Assembly (NCBI GenBank): GCA_015680905.1
Contig: CM027378.1
Span: 42,257,001 to 42,321,000, forward strand
Source: Coptis chinensis
Taxonomy: Eukaryota; Streptophyta; Magnoliopsida; Ranunculales; Ranunculaceae
Length of the DNA: 64,000 nt
Reading direction: 5' to 3'
The notes under the pieces are model-generated. The model saw only the letters and a program-made list of their open reading frames with translations. It ran no database searches and had not been told where the DNA came from. A program made the translations under genes and the position numbers. Below are positions 33,166 through 44,410 of the stretch, piece by piece (the stretch's first letter is position 1; each line of letters begins with the position of its first letter).

Positions 33166-33664
33166 GAGCATATCATCTATCTCATATGCATAGTCTTGGG
33201 GAATCTGACTTAAAACGACCCCATATATAGTCTTGAATATCTGACTATAAAAGATTCCATGGGAGTGCATCATGAAGGTAACCGGACCACTCCACTTGAA
33301 GTGTGTGGTTGTAAGTGCCAGAGCCTTAAGTCCACGTATACTTGCATATTCCTTGTTAGCACTTTTACTCATAGTTTGAGTAGTGTACCTCTATGGAGCA
33401 AGTTTACAATTTTCTCTTTCTTTATTTTACTATTTTTTTTAGAATAGCTTTTCTATTCCTGTCATTTATAATTCTTGTCTTTAATTTCATTTCCCTATTT
33501 TATATTTTTACATAAACATTTTTCTTTCAATCTTACCTTTGATGCTGAGTAGTCTTTCCTCTATAAAGAAGAGATATGAAACAAAGCATAGGGCGCTGGG
33601 GATTGAGTGAAGGTGTCTTACGGTTGTCTCTCATGGTTGTTTAGTATGTCTCATCTTCCATAGG
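33166..33664 (+). other. Start of conserved non-coding region, element IV
   Basis: It holds two copies of the AGTCTTG..GAATCTGACT motif (33193-33257) and a CCACTCCACTTGAAGTG hairpin (33287-33308), both shared with elements II and III. It is cut at 33664 by the next LTR. Confidence 0.6.
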
Positions 33665-34214
33665 TGATAAGAGCCCAAAACTGTAGTTTCAACCCGTTAA
33701 TAGTATTATATATAGGCCAATTATGTTTATAATAAATAAGAGTTAGTAATATTTTCGTGTTTTTGTGTATTCCAGGTCTTGGAATCAATTATGTGAAGAA
33801 ATATGTCTCTTTTGCAAGAGAAAGGAGTCAAATTGCTTGCTAGAGAAATTATATGATTAAAGCTCAAGTTTCAAGGAGAAAAAGCCTTTTTAAAGCCTAG
33901 TCAAAACTGAAAAGTCAAAGTCAACGCAGGTAGAAAAAGAGTAGAAAAGTTAACAGAACTTCCGCAGGCCGTATCTTTCGACTCAAACCTCGGAATTGGG
34001 TCTATTATATGTCAAAACGATCGGGTCAGAAAGATATTCTAATGGTTCAAACCTTGACCCAAACAAAGTTGTAAAAGTGGATGAAAAGGGTGTTGCAGTA
34101 AATTCCCAGAGAGAAACCCTTTTTGGACTGAAGTAATTAGGTTTTGGGATTGATTTAATGGCCCAAAACACAGCTCCAAAACCCATGCACGAAATTGTAA
34201 ACATAATCCTCTCC

Positions 34215-34222
34215 TATATAAA
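34215..34222 (+). promoter_or_regulatory. TATA box in LTR X
   Basis: TATATAAA followed by GAGGGTTAATG, at the position where the other LTRs of this family have TATAAAAA. Confidence 0.5.
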
Positions 34223-34275
34223 GAGGGTTAATGCTAAACAAAAAGAGACTACTCCCCTATTTAGTTTAGTTGTAA

Positions 34276-34283
34276 ATTAGGGT

Positions 34284-34364
<81 letters not shown>
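34276..34364. repeat. (CT)n microsatellite in LTR X
   Basis: More than 40 CT units lie about 60 bp after the TATA box, where the transcribed part of the LTR should begin. Confidence 0.95.
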
Positions 34365-34366
<2 letters not shown>

Positions 34367-34930
34367 AATGTTCTTCTCTCCTCTAACCCATTACACCCTC
34401 CCCCACCATTAGTTTTATTAATATAAGTTTAGTTTAATTTATTTATGTCTTCTTATTATTGTTTATTGTTAATGAACCCAATGAAACTAGGCTAAAACTC
34501 CATTAGAGGAGTTTTATGAAGTCTATATATGTGAGGGTTATGATTGTTCTTCTTTAGTTTTCTTATTGTCTTATGTGCTTCAAGTTCAAGTTCTATAGTT
34601 GTCTAGAGATAGAGATTATAAAACTTGAACTAGAGAAAGGAAACTCCATAAAGAGATTTGTGGAGGTGAATTTCTCTTATGCTAATCATATCTTAGTACA
34701 GAGATTACTAGGATTGGTTAGGGATCAATAAAAATTGCGACTTTTGTTTTTTTACCTTGTGTAGATTAATAAAGGTTAGGACTAAAACATGAGAAACTAG
34801 TTAGAATGATCCTTCCTCTATGTTCTTCCTATTCATTAAATTCATCTTTTAATTGCTTAGTTTAAATTAGTTTAATTTATAATTAGTTTATTGCATTGTT
34901 AGTTGAATTAATTTATAATTAATTTTAGTT

Positions 34931-35126
34931 TAAATAAATCACAACACTACTCTCATTGTTATCACCGTGATTTCTAGTGGAATTCTTAACGACTAGGAGT
35001 AGAACGAATCCTGACTCTCTATATTGCATATTAAATAACACTACTCTCATTGTTAGCACCGTGATTTCTAGTGGAATTCTTAACGACTAGGAGTGGAACG
35101 AATCCTGACTCTCTATATTGCATACT
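34931..35126 (+). repeat. 91-bp tandem duplication in LTR X
   Basis: Two adjacent copies run from ACACTACTCTCATTGTTA to CTCTCTATATTGCAT. They differ at only a few bases (TATCACC/TAGCACC, GAGTAGAACG/GAGTGGAACG). Confidence 0.85.
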
Positions 35127-35199
35127 GAATTGAGAGTTGATCATTAGTTGTTTGTGTTCTTCTATAGATAATTAAAGATCAATTTTAACTATTATCAAA

Positions 35200-35396
35200 T
35201 GGCACCTCTACCATCTTAGTTGCTTTAGAATTAAATTCCCTTTGTTTTTCATGTCTACCAATATCCCACACCCACCCACCCGATTGTTTGTGTTCTCACT
35301 GTGTTTATTTTTTTCAGAAAATATGGGATTTTTGCTCCTAGACTCATCCGATATGGAGGAAGGCACTAAAACCGACGCGCAAGTATAATTACATTA
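35200..35396 (+). mobile_element. Primer site and truncated leader of element X
   Basis: The primer site TGGCACCTCTACCATC is at 35200-35215. The leader 'ttctcactgtg' to 'aaaccgacgcgcaag' is similar in layout to 1300-1520. It has no open frame and is lost into Copia leader sequence after about 35396. Confidence 0.5.
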
Positions 35397-36211
35397 CCAA
35401 TAAACCAGTACTGGAGACCGTGGGATTTATACGAAACAAAATTTCCGCTCCCACTTAGTTATTTAGAACTAAGGATCTTTTTTGTTTACTGGTCAGGTGT
35501 ATGTCCATGTTATCTATTATTCATGTGGGCTTAGTTTTTAGTGCAAACATCCACAAATAAAAACATGCATATAGAATAAGCAAATATGAACAATAAAATG
35601 GAAAATAAATTTCCAACTGTTATGTCCCATATTCATTGCTCCATCCTATTCGCCGAACTTTTTTAGTTGCCTTCGCAAAGTTCGGCGTGGTTCGGGGCAG
35701 CGCCCTGTTTTTTTTTTTAGAAATCGTGGCCTGTTTCCTGCACTTGAAACCTCACGAAATCACCGCATAGACCCCCAAACAGCAAACAGTTTTCACTTTA
35801 TAGAGAAAAAAATAAAAAATTTCTCTTTCTACTGTGAAGGGCACGACCCGCACTCCATTTTTGCCTGTATAAGGTGGGTGGCGCGCTCATGCTCCAGCGA
35901 CAAGACAACCCACCCACTCGTAAAGAAAAAAACTTCGGGTTCGGTTTCACCAATCCAATTCTTGATCTTTTGATCTTTTGATCTTTACATATGATTACAT
36001 CATGGATAAAAAACAACAGCATGATACATACTATGATTTAAATTACATCCACCAATAAACAAAAACAGTAAAAATGAACAATTTTCATAAAATCAAAATC
36101 GAGCCATTTCTTTCCAGAAATCATTTTGACCATAACAGTTGGTCTAGATGCCTGCAAAACCATGTTAGAACAGTTCTACATCTACCAACAAATCTAAATG
36201 CTCTGATGCCA
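35397..36211 (-). mobile_element. Leader and primer site of a truncated Copia element (copy B)
   Basis: In sense, TGGCATCAGAGC (36211-36200) lies two bases after the LTR end. It differs by one base from TGGTATCAGAGC, the standard initiator tRNA-Met primer site of Copia elements. The leader behind it has three GATCTTTT units (35965-35990) and a GC-rich part (35650-35910). No gag or pol follows; the element is truncated at its left. Confidence 0.7.
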
Positions 36212-36213
36212 AT

Positions 36214-37473
36214 TGTAGGAACCGTTATGCTTGCAACGAATGATCTATGAACCGCAAAAACCCACGTGTAGTGGAATAAGGGTTCTCACGATTTTGGATA
36301 GAAATTATACCTTTAGATCGGCTAAGATAACTCTGAGAATCCAAGATCTGTGAATCCAAATCAACCTCTTGATCCTCTGTTGTATTCCTATCAATGGAAT
36401 GTACGTTGTGTGGGAAACGACCTACCACCCTCTTCTTTTTCTCTTGGCCTCTCTCACTCACAGAATTTGGAACCGATTTTAGATCTACTTTTCTTTAGCA
36501 AAACCTTGAGGAAAACGGCCAGAGAAAGAGGTTTCTATTTATAGGCTACAACAAGGACCATGAGGAGAAATTAGTGTTGGACCTCCTGACAGGCTTGAGA
36601 TTCCCATGTTCGCCCATAACACCCAGCCCAAGTCCATCAACAAATGGCTTATTCCACTAAAGGTCATTGTTACACTACCACCCTAATCCTAAATTACATG
36701 TTACATTTATGGGCTCTATATTATATGTTTGTTGATCTCCCCGTGTTTAAGATATCGAATGCCCGTTGATTAAGTCAAGTTACTGACAACTACATTAATC
36801 AACTTCTTATGTCCTTGAGTAGTACCACTCAACCTCATTGTCATGTCGGATTAAATCCACCTGCAGGGTTTACATGACAATCATTATGAGCTCCTCAAGG
36901 GGACATCATCAGCCCGACTTCTTGCGGGTCACGAATTCCTTCTATAATCAACAGCTCACCTTACATACAATGTCATTATCCAATCCATCGAGTTTGTTAA
37001 TTCACAAATTAATCTCACTCATTGATGATTTAAAGAAATGTAAAATGCACGTAAGTGCCCGTTATTATATCCGGATTAAGAGGACAAGCATCCATAATAA
37101 CAGAGGTGTTTGTTCTCTTATATAGTCAGTATAAAGAGAAACAACCTCACTTGTTCATGTTCAATACACACAAAGTGTGCTAGTGTAATCCTATAGTCAA
37201 GATAGACTAATACCAGATTATACTACAATCGTACCAATGGTTTGTCCAAATCCATCTAGGTTGTGAACGTTTACTTATACTTTATAAGGTACTGATGATA
37301 TGATCTTTTGTGTCTCACCACACACCATATCATCTATAACATAAAGTATTAGACACATGCATATAACTAATAACATATATAATATGCATAACATTTGCCC
37401 ATATGATTCTCATTCAAAATATAAAGAATTAGAGTTAATACAAAAGTAATGCTTTTAATATATAACCCTATCA
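36214..37473 (-). repeat. Copia-type 5' LTR (copy B)
   Basis: Plus-strand ends are TGTAGGAACC and ACCCTATCA; it is 1,260 bp. The primer site on its left fixes it as the 5' LTR of a minus-strand element. It interrupts a Ty3 gag at 37474. No target duplication can be tested, because the 3' side of the element is lost. Confidence 0.85.
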
Positions 37474-38462
37474 GAACAATGCGTGGATCAGCTTTGGTTA
37501 ATGCTTGTTGCATGAGTACCTGGCTATGAAGGTCCTAAGCATTTCTTCTGAGGACCTGATCTGCTGCTCAGGTAACCTGTGGTAGCATTGGAGCATATAT
37601 CCAGACAGGGAAGCTTTGAACTCTTGACACATGACGTGGTCATGCCTTTCATATTGTCCCATAGTTGCTTGATATCGAAACATGTGATCCATCAGATCTG
37701 ACTTGCCATTGAAGACACTAAACTTCGGATGTTGGTAACCGCAGGGGTAAGGCTTTCTCATTATTCAAGATGCGAAAGGAGATCTGCCTGCCCCCATTAT
37801 GGCGGATTAAACAAAGGAGTCTTGCATTTTTCTCCCCTTGCCTGTCATCTGATACATCTGATGGATCAGGTCATTCTTCTTAATTTCCCATGCAGTTTCT
37901 TTGGGAGAATGCTTCTTGGTCTAAGCTCTTTTCCCATGTCGAGGGTCGACGTCACGATCATGGTCAGTTGACTCTGGTTCGAATGCTGTATCCGAGTCCT
38001 CATCTGAGTTGATGTATTCTGACTCAGATGTCTCGCATCGAGCTATACCCCTATGCCCTGGGTTCCTTGCACGTCCACTTTCTGGGAGGTCATCATCATC
38101 GAGATTGATGAGTGGCTCCTTCCCTATGTCAGATTAATACAAATGCCTCAGCAGCTGTACTTCTCGTTCAAGATTGATTCTTTGTTGTTCCAGAGCCTGT
38201 ACTGCCTGGCTTGCCTGAACATACTCTGGGTTGGTGAGGACAACATTCTCGCCATCTTGACGCTCCTCTTGAGCGTTATTCTTGGGGCATACACCGAGAG
38301 TTGTTGGTCCATTGGTTTTAGTCATAACTATTTGGAAATGATTACTCTTATTATGGTGACCGACATTCTCCCCCCCCCCCCTTCAGGTATCTCGTGCTCT
38401 TCTTCTCTTACAACGACACTACGCGTGGTTGCACCACCCTTTTTTTTCTTTGCTCCTGCCAT
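37474..38462 (-). pseudogene. Ty3-type gag, broken and cut by Copia copy B
   Basis: The start Met at 38462-38460 gives MAGAKKKKGGATTR, then a homopolymer of 12 G that shifts the frame. From 38325 a single frame continues to 37498 with stops near 38134, 37920 and 37812. It contains a heptad-like QAVQALEQQRINLEREVQLL, an acidic stretch with LDDDDLPE and DSDTAFEPESTD, then YPCGYQHPKFSVFNGKSDL, YQATMGQYERHD, CQEFKASLSGYMLQCYHRLP and IRSSEEMLRTFIARY. The latter is the Retrotrans_gag core. It lies just behind a primer site and LTR. It forms the particle shell in an intact element. Confidence 0.8.
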
Positions 38463-38524
38463 CACAATGGTAAAAGTTTTTAAACTAAATTAGTCATTTG
38501 GAATGAATGTTTACCTACTTTCAT

Positions 38525-38542
38525 CCCCACAGACGGTGCCAA
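38525..38542 (-). other. Primer binding site of the gag-bearing Ty3 element
   Basis: In sense TGGCACCGTCTGTGGGGA, three to four bases after the LTR end TTTACATC. This GTCTGTGGGGA form is common in plant Ty3 elements, as I recall, and differs from the primer sites of elements I, II and VIII. Confidence 0.65.
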
Positions 38543-38546
38543 AAGA

Positions 38547-39099
38547 TGTAAAGGTGTTTTCGAGTATCCCCTGATCTTCCTATGTGCCTTGTGATCAAGA
38601 AGCCTTTATTGAGTGGAAAAGGGATGAGATGATTGTGAGTTTAAGGTTGAACCGCCTGGCGACTGCCTACATATCTCCTTGTTTATTTAGGATAATCAAA
38701 CCCTATTTTGCGTAGTTCCTAAGAGCAAATCCCTTTGGTTTATATAGGAAGAGCTACGAGAGTCCTAGGGTTAGGACTGTCCTCACCGCTTGTGAGTTCC
38801 CTTCCTTCTTTGGACTCTGCCTTCCTATTAGGATTCCTCTCCTTATGAAAGTCTTAATTTAGACCATATCTTAAGAGAGGTAAGTTTCCTTGTTGATCCT
38901 AATGTCCTATCGTGTATGGGAAAATTATATCTAAAAAGTAACTCCTAAGATATGTCATCACGATTCCTTCCTTATCATCAGAGATCGCCATATTCAGTTT
39001 CCTTTTATTCAGGAACTATCTATATCAGTTCCTAATGACTTGGAGAGTTGTCATACTTAAAGGCGGTCAGCCACATGCCGAGCACATGTCCACTAAACA
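38547..39099 (-). repeat. Partial Ty3 LTR, split by a Copia solo LTR
   Basis: It starts TGTAAAGGTG next to the primer site and continues to the AAACA at 39095-39099, where a Copia solo LTR is inserted. The sequence must resume after the second AAACA at 49460, but where this LTR ends and the CACTA sequence starts there is unclear. Confidence 0.6.
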
Positions 39100-39700
39100 T
39101 GTAGGAACCGTTATGGTTGGAACGAATGACCTACGAACTGCGGAAACCCACGTGCAGCGGAATAAGGGGTTCTCATGATTTTGGATAGAAATCATACCTT
39201 TAGATCGGCTAAGATAACTCTGAGAATCCAAGATCTAGGAATCCGAATCAACCTCTTGATCTTCTGTTGTATTCCTATCAATGGAATGGACGTTGTGTGG
39301 GCAACAATCTACCACCCTCTTCTTTCTCTCTTGGCCTCTCTCACTCACAGAATTTGGAACCGATTTTAGATCTACTTTTCTTTAGCAAAACCTTGAGTAA
39401 AAACGACCAGAGAAAGTGGTTTCTATTTATAGGCTACAACAGGGACCATGAGGAGAAATTCGGGTTGGGCCTCCTGACGGGCTTGGGCTTCCCATATTCG
39501 CCTAGAACACACGGCCCAAGTTCGTCAACAAATGACTTATTCCACTAAAAGCCATTGTTACACTACCGCCCTAATCCCAAATTACGTGTTACGTTTATCG
39601 GCTCCATATTATATGCTTGTTGATCTCCCCGTGTTTAAGATATCGAATGTCTGTTGATTAAGTCAAGTTACTGATAACTACATTAATCAACTTTTTATGT

Positions 39701-39705
39701 CCTTG
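39701..39705. repeat. Target site duplication CCTTG, left copy (element VIII)
   Basis: The intact Copia copies read TATGTCCTTGAGTAGTACC here. CCTTG is repeated at 48795-48799 after element VIII, which proves the insertion. Confidence 0.95.
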
Positions 39706-41076
39706 TGATAACCCGTAAAAACTCAATTAGATTACTCTAACCTTATTCTTACGGTATCAATAATTTATTTCCTACTCTCACATGTATATTCATGTAATAT
39801 ATAGAGTACGGAATCGTTCCACTCTTAACTCTCAAGACTTAAACAAATTCAATTGAACAAACACAAAGAACAATGGTGAGAGTGATGTGTTATGTGAAAT
39901 ATCTATTCTATGACTATACTACGGATTCAATTTATACTAACAAGATATAATAATTCAACTACAGAAATACTAACTAGACTCTATGATAAGGAATTAGGGG
40001 GATTGAATCCGCCTTTAACTCTACTTAATCTACTAACAAAGAACTGTCAGACTCCAAATTGAAATGTTATCGCATAACAATTGGTAAATCTAATCCCTAA
40101 CTATTCATGGCAATCTCTACCAAGTAATAACTAGCATGTGAAGTATTAAACCCATTCTCATGGTGAACTAATTACTTCTAGAATTGAATAGATTATGAGG
40201 ATCTAATTCTACGCTAACAAAATCAAGTCTTCATCAAGGCTTCCTTAACCCTCTAATGGAGGGTTAGCCTAGAGTCATTAAACTATCATTTCTCATGAAA
40301 TCTAAACAAGACATAATATAAAGATTTGAACTTTACTTGTTTAAACTCAATTCGAAACTACTCATGCAATAATTGAATTAGACTAATAATGACAAGTAAT
40401 TGAATCTAAGGATTTAAGCTAATAAGTAAAGAAATTGAACAAGATTATCAAGAACACTAATTTATTTATCTAATGAAATCAATAACAATAATTTAATACT
40501 GAATTTAAGGCAAGAATAAAAACTAATTAATTAATCTAAAACTAGATCTAGAACTAAGGTTTAATGGCTACTTTTCTTATTCTAACCTAATTTATTTTCT
40601 AACCTAACTATCTACCATTAACAAAGAGCTAAGCTTTTGTTTTTATACATCCAGATCTAAAAATCGTGCATGGGCTTGGAGCCATGTTTTAGGCCAGAGA
40701 ATCAGGACCAAAACCCAATTCTTTCAGTCCAAAAAGGCCTCTTCAGCTGCAGTTGGCTTCCACAGACTTTTCGTCCACTTCTGCTCCTCTGATTGGGTCA
40801 AGGCTTGGACCATTGGAAAGCTCTTTCCGAGCCGGTCGGTTTGACATAAGGTAGGCCTCAATCCGAGGTCTGAGTCCAAAGATATGGCATTCGGAAGTTC
40901 TGCTGACTGTTGCTCCTTTATCTCGCTAAAGTGGCACATTTCGCATTATAATGGACTTTGAAGCCCGAAATGCATAAAAACACGTAATCGAGTATTAACT
41001 CTTACTTATTATTCACATAATTGGTCTAACAAGATGATTATTAAGGGGTTAAAACTACAGTTTTGGGCTCTTATCA
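39706..41076 (-). repeat. Element VIII LTR, 3' copy in sense
   Basis: It starts TGATAACCCGTAAAAACTC and ends GGGCTCTTATCA. It is nearly identical to 47426-48794. The first 900 bp differ from the element II LTR, while the last 450 bp are close to it. Confidence 0.95.
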
Positions 41077-41090
41077 AACCACCCCAAACA
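41077..41090 (-). other. Polypurine tract of element VIII
   Basis: In sense TGTTTGGGGTGGTT before TGATAAG. Element II has six G where this copy has four. Confidence 0.75.
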
Positions 41091-44000
41091 AAGATTTTGC
41101 TTGTCCTCAAGCAAAGATGAGAAATTATAATAAGTGACCAAAAATGGAGTTCTAACTACTCGTTTACTGAGTCGCGATTGCATTGACCATATGCAACAAG
41201 GCCTTAAACCACTAGGAATTCCCTAGTGGACGAAGTTATAGCCTCGTGAGAGTTTTCCGATGAAGGTACTCACAAACTTCATCTATACTACAACGACTAA
41301 GAAATAAAACTATTGTTTTCTCCTTCATGTCTCAACTATCTATACATCTCACTAGCAAATACATAAGAATAACCCAAATAACCCTAAGCTAATATATGCA
41401 TAATAATCAACCATCTAAAATAAACATATAACAATGAGTACTACTATGAAATGTAATAGCAGTCCGTTTAAAAACTTCGAATAAGCGTCCTTACGTAGGT
41501 CCTCACATAAATGTCAAGACAAAACCACTCTGATTTTTCCACTCAAGTTTAAGCTCTCCGCTTCCAAGCAGGGCACACACTTTACCTTACAATCTCAATG
41601 ACAACAAGGAAGCCGGAGTCGATCAAACACATCTACCACTTACTATCACACTAACCTATTCCTAATTGAGCTAGAGGTCTTTATTAGGTGTTGCGGGGAT
41701 TAGGAGATGGGTTAAGAAGGAAGGAAATGGATATTCAAAAGGACAAGTCTGAGATAATAGAGTCTTCATATTATGTAACTTAGAGAAAGCCTTGTTACTT
41801 TCTTTTGCTTCTATACTTTGTTTCCATCCTTAGCCATATTTTTTTTTCTTTTTCTTTTCTTTGGCTTTTGACTCCCTTTTATTCTATTTTTGGAGTTTTT
41901 ATTTTATTTTTATTTCTATTTTTCTTTTCTTTGGATGGAAACTTCTTTTTTTTATTTCTGAAGCAATTAACTAACTTTTGGTTACACAGGTTTTTCTCTT
42001 CTTCTTTCTTCCTCATTCTACTCTCAGACTTATTCTAAATTGGGTAGGTTGATTTTTTATTTTGTTTTGTTTTTGTAACAGGGTAAAGGAATTGTGGTTT
42101 ATGGAAGGCTAAAGAAAGGCTCGAGGGGCTTAACTAGCGGAAAATAATTCATAGGTTTGAATTTCTGGCTATATCGATCCAAAGAGGGCCTAAATTCTCG
42201 CTTAGGATATGGTTTAGTGATCAAGCAAGTGGACGTGTGATTTCTCTATCCGGATTTTACTTCTCCCTTGTGTCATTTCTCAAATGTTTTATTTCATATA
42301 AGGCTTTAGGCTATATTCTCACAGGATTTGTAGAATAAGTACTCTAGCCTAGATTTCAGAAACTTACTGCTAACAATCATAGATACTCATGTAATAAATT
42401 TATAGATAGATGCAAAGATTATTACCTACATATTAACCTAAGTTTCTAACAATTATTCTGATGCAACAGCTACGTGAGACTTCTAGATTGTTAAGAGCAT
42501 AGAGAAAGAAAACAATACCAATATTCCTAAGTGTATAGCATAAACTTATTTATTTATATTTTTGAAATTTTTAACTTGAAAACAAATGCATATTATACAT
42601 ATCTATATCCTAACAGATGCCTTAATTACACGTGTTTCTATGCCCCCAAACAAGAAACATGCTTTGTCCTCAAAGCATTTAAATAAAGAGGGTAGAAAAA
42701 TACCATGGAAATGCGTGAAATTCTGGAACATCTGCAAAACAAGGTTAGAATATACTAATATAGGAAATAAAAAAAACTGACGCAACTCTATAAGAGTTCC
42801 ACCCATTATGGGGTTAACAGAATTAAATTGCTTGGGACATAAGCAGACACTAACCTGAAACTAAAAACTTACCTCCACTCCAGCTTTTACTGGTCATCCT
42901 CCTCTTCTATAAAGAAGTGAGGTTCTTCGCGCCCTGCCATGCCATTATAATTTGCCAAGCTTGCCGCCATTTTATCATCTACGGATGCTAACTCCGTTAA
43001 AGCCACTTGGTCGGATGGGGTGTAAGGTGCAACCTGATGAGGTTGTATCCTCCATCCTTGCCAAGTCATTGCACGGAAAGATCTGATAATATAATTGGTG
43101 GGTCTCACAAATGTCGACCCCAACCCAATCCGTGAAACCTTGAATAGTTATGCCTCATGTTATGACCCCAACCCAATCCGTGAAACGGGCACAAAAAACA
43201 GGAAAGAAACATAGCATAATACGGGAAACTAATATAGGCATAAGAAGATACTTATGTCTCATGCTATGGGCTCGTGCTAAACTAGACATTAAGGTCTTAG
43301 GAAGGTCATATAGCAGGCGCTCCTCGGCTAAAGCAAGGAAAACATCGCAAGTGGCATCATTCGCGAGAAGAAAAATGCCACTCCCTAATATGTTTAGCAT
43401 GATAAAGAACATTACCGTTATCACATTAAGGGACAAGCTACCAAGGGCTACGTTATATGTCCCTTGGTCCTCTACACGGAAATGCCGGACCCATAAGCCT
43501 CATGCAAAAGTCATAAGTGTAGACATGCATATTATCTACCCAATAGCATCATGGGTCTTGTATTTCAGCGGCATGGCAAGTCCAAGAACAAATGCTTGCA
43601 AGAACCATAAGCAGTCCCCAAAATTACGTGTGTGATCACCTCACAAAACCAAGCACCATAAGTAGTGCTTTGAAACAAATCTTCGAAAGATTGTTCGGTA
43701 TCAATGTAGGAGATGTCATCTCAAAATTATGCTCTGGAATAGCTGTGAATGATCCGAAACTACCCGTAGAAAACTGGAATTTTTTTTGGTCCACGGAAGT
43801 CGAGCGCCGAAAGGCCAGCCAACTAAGGCGCCGAAGTCGCGCTCTGTGTTTAGAATTCCAGTGTTTGAGCTGGTCGCGCTCTGCTTGAAGCGCTGGCCTT
43901 CTCTGAAATTTTAGAATTCCAGTGTTTGTTGAGCTGGTCGCAAAACTTGGCTCTCTAAGTCCAATAGAGATGAGGCGGTCGCTCGGCTTTCGCGCTGGGC

Positions 44001-44410
44001 GACTCTAACTAAATTTTCCAAAATGTGAAGGGCGCAGCGCCAGCCTTCGAAGCGAAAACCGGAGTTTTTTTTTTTTTTTACAAAGGAGCGAGGTGGGGGT
44101 AAGAATAGGAAGTTTAGTGATCAAGCATGGAAAAACCAAACACCCCACCCCCAAACAAATTTTTGAAAATAGGTTTGTAAAAATTTGTTTTAAAACGTGG
44201 GTCTTTTAAAGTCAGATTCCCGAGACATAATGTGGGGTCATTTTACGTCAGATTCCCCTAGACTGTGCACACCCCCAAACAAGCATGAAACTGGGGTGGC
44301 ACAAAATGGATGATACGTGGTCAACTATAAACAAATAGTCGGAATAGTTGAGGGTCTAGCCATAAAAACATGATACTAAATGCACCCCCATACAGAATAA
44401 TATTGTATAA
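41091..44410 (-). other. Non-coding 3' region of element VIII
   Basis: Colinear with 5817-9030 of element II, except for a 640-bp block (42884-43523) that II lacks. It has candidate hairpins at 41098-41113, 41178-41196 and 42659-42678, a purine-rich sense tract (about 42060-41820), GC-rich GCTGGTCGC repeats (43780-44060) and two AGTC...GACT motifs (44198-44264). Confidence 0.7.
42884..43523 (-). pseudogene. Coding-like block present in VIII but absent from II
   Basis: In sense a frame (about 43480-43155) reads CDVFLALAEERLLYDLPKTL, then MSSLARAHSMRHKYLLM and PILVSRI. A second one (43123-42887) ends acidic, EEPHFFIEEEDDQ-stop. The D-L-P/K...L...L...I pattern recalls the 'putative plant transposon protein' regions found in Athila-type elements, but I cannot confirm that. 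A 24-bp word (ACCCCAACCCAATCCGTGAA inside it) occurs twice, at 43118 and 43165. Frames are broken. Confidence 0.4.

Larger units (their letters stand above)
25474..33664 (+). mobile_element. Element IV: plus-strand LTR element with zinc-knuckle ORF, interrupted and truncated
   Basis: The 5' LTR (25474-26363 plus 29862-29871) is split by a 3.5-kb solo LTR. A primer site follows at 29874, then a 1.75-kb leader, a broken zinc-knuckle ORF (31627-33165) and the start of the conserved non-coding region. It stops at 33664 where another LTR begins, so the polypurine tract and 3' LTR are missing. It is the same family as elements I and III. Confidence 0.75.
33665..35197 (+). repeat. 5' LTR of element X (TGATAAGAGCCC family)
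   Basis: It starts TGATAAGAGCCCAAAACTG and ends ACTATTATCA, with the primer site two bases later. It matches reversed LTRs of II and VIII in the central block (33960-34200). It has a probable TATA box TATATAAA at 34215, followed by a long (CT)n tract and a 91-bp tandem duplication. It lies in element IV. Confidence 0.85.

Noticed and set aside
43150-43635. 161-codon plus-strand frame in element VIII
   Set aside because: It is antisense to the element and to the better-supported minus-strand frames, and the homologous DNA in element II lacks most of it.
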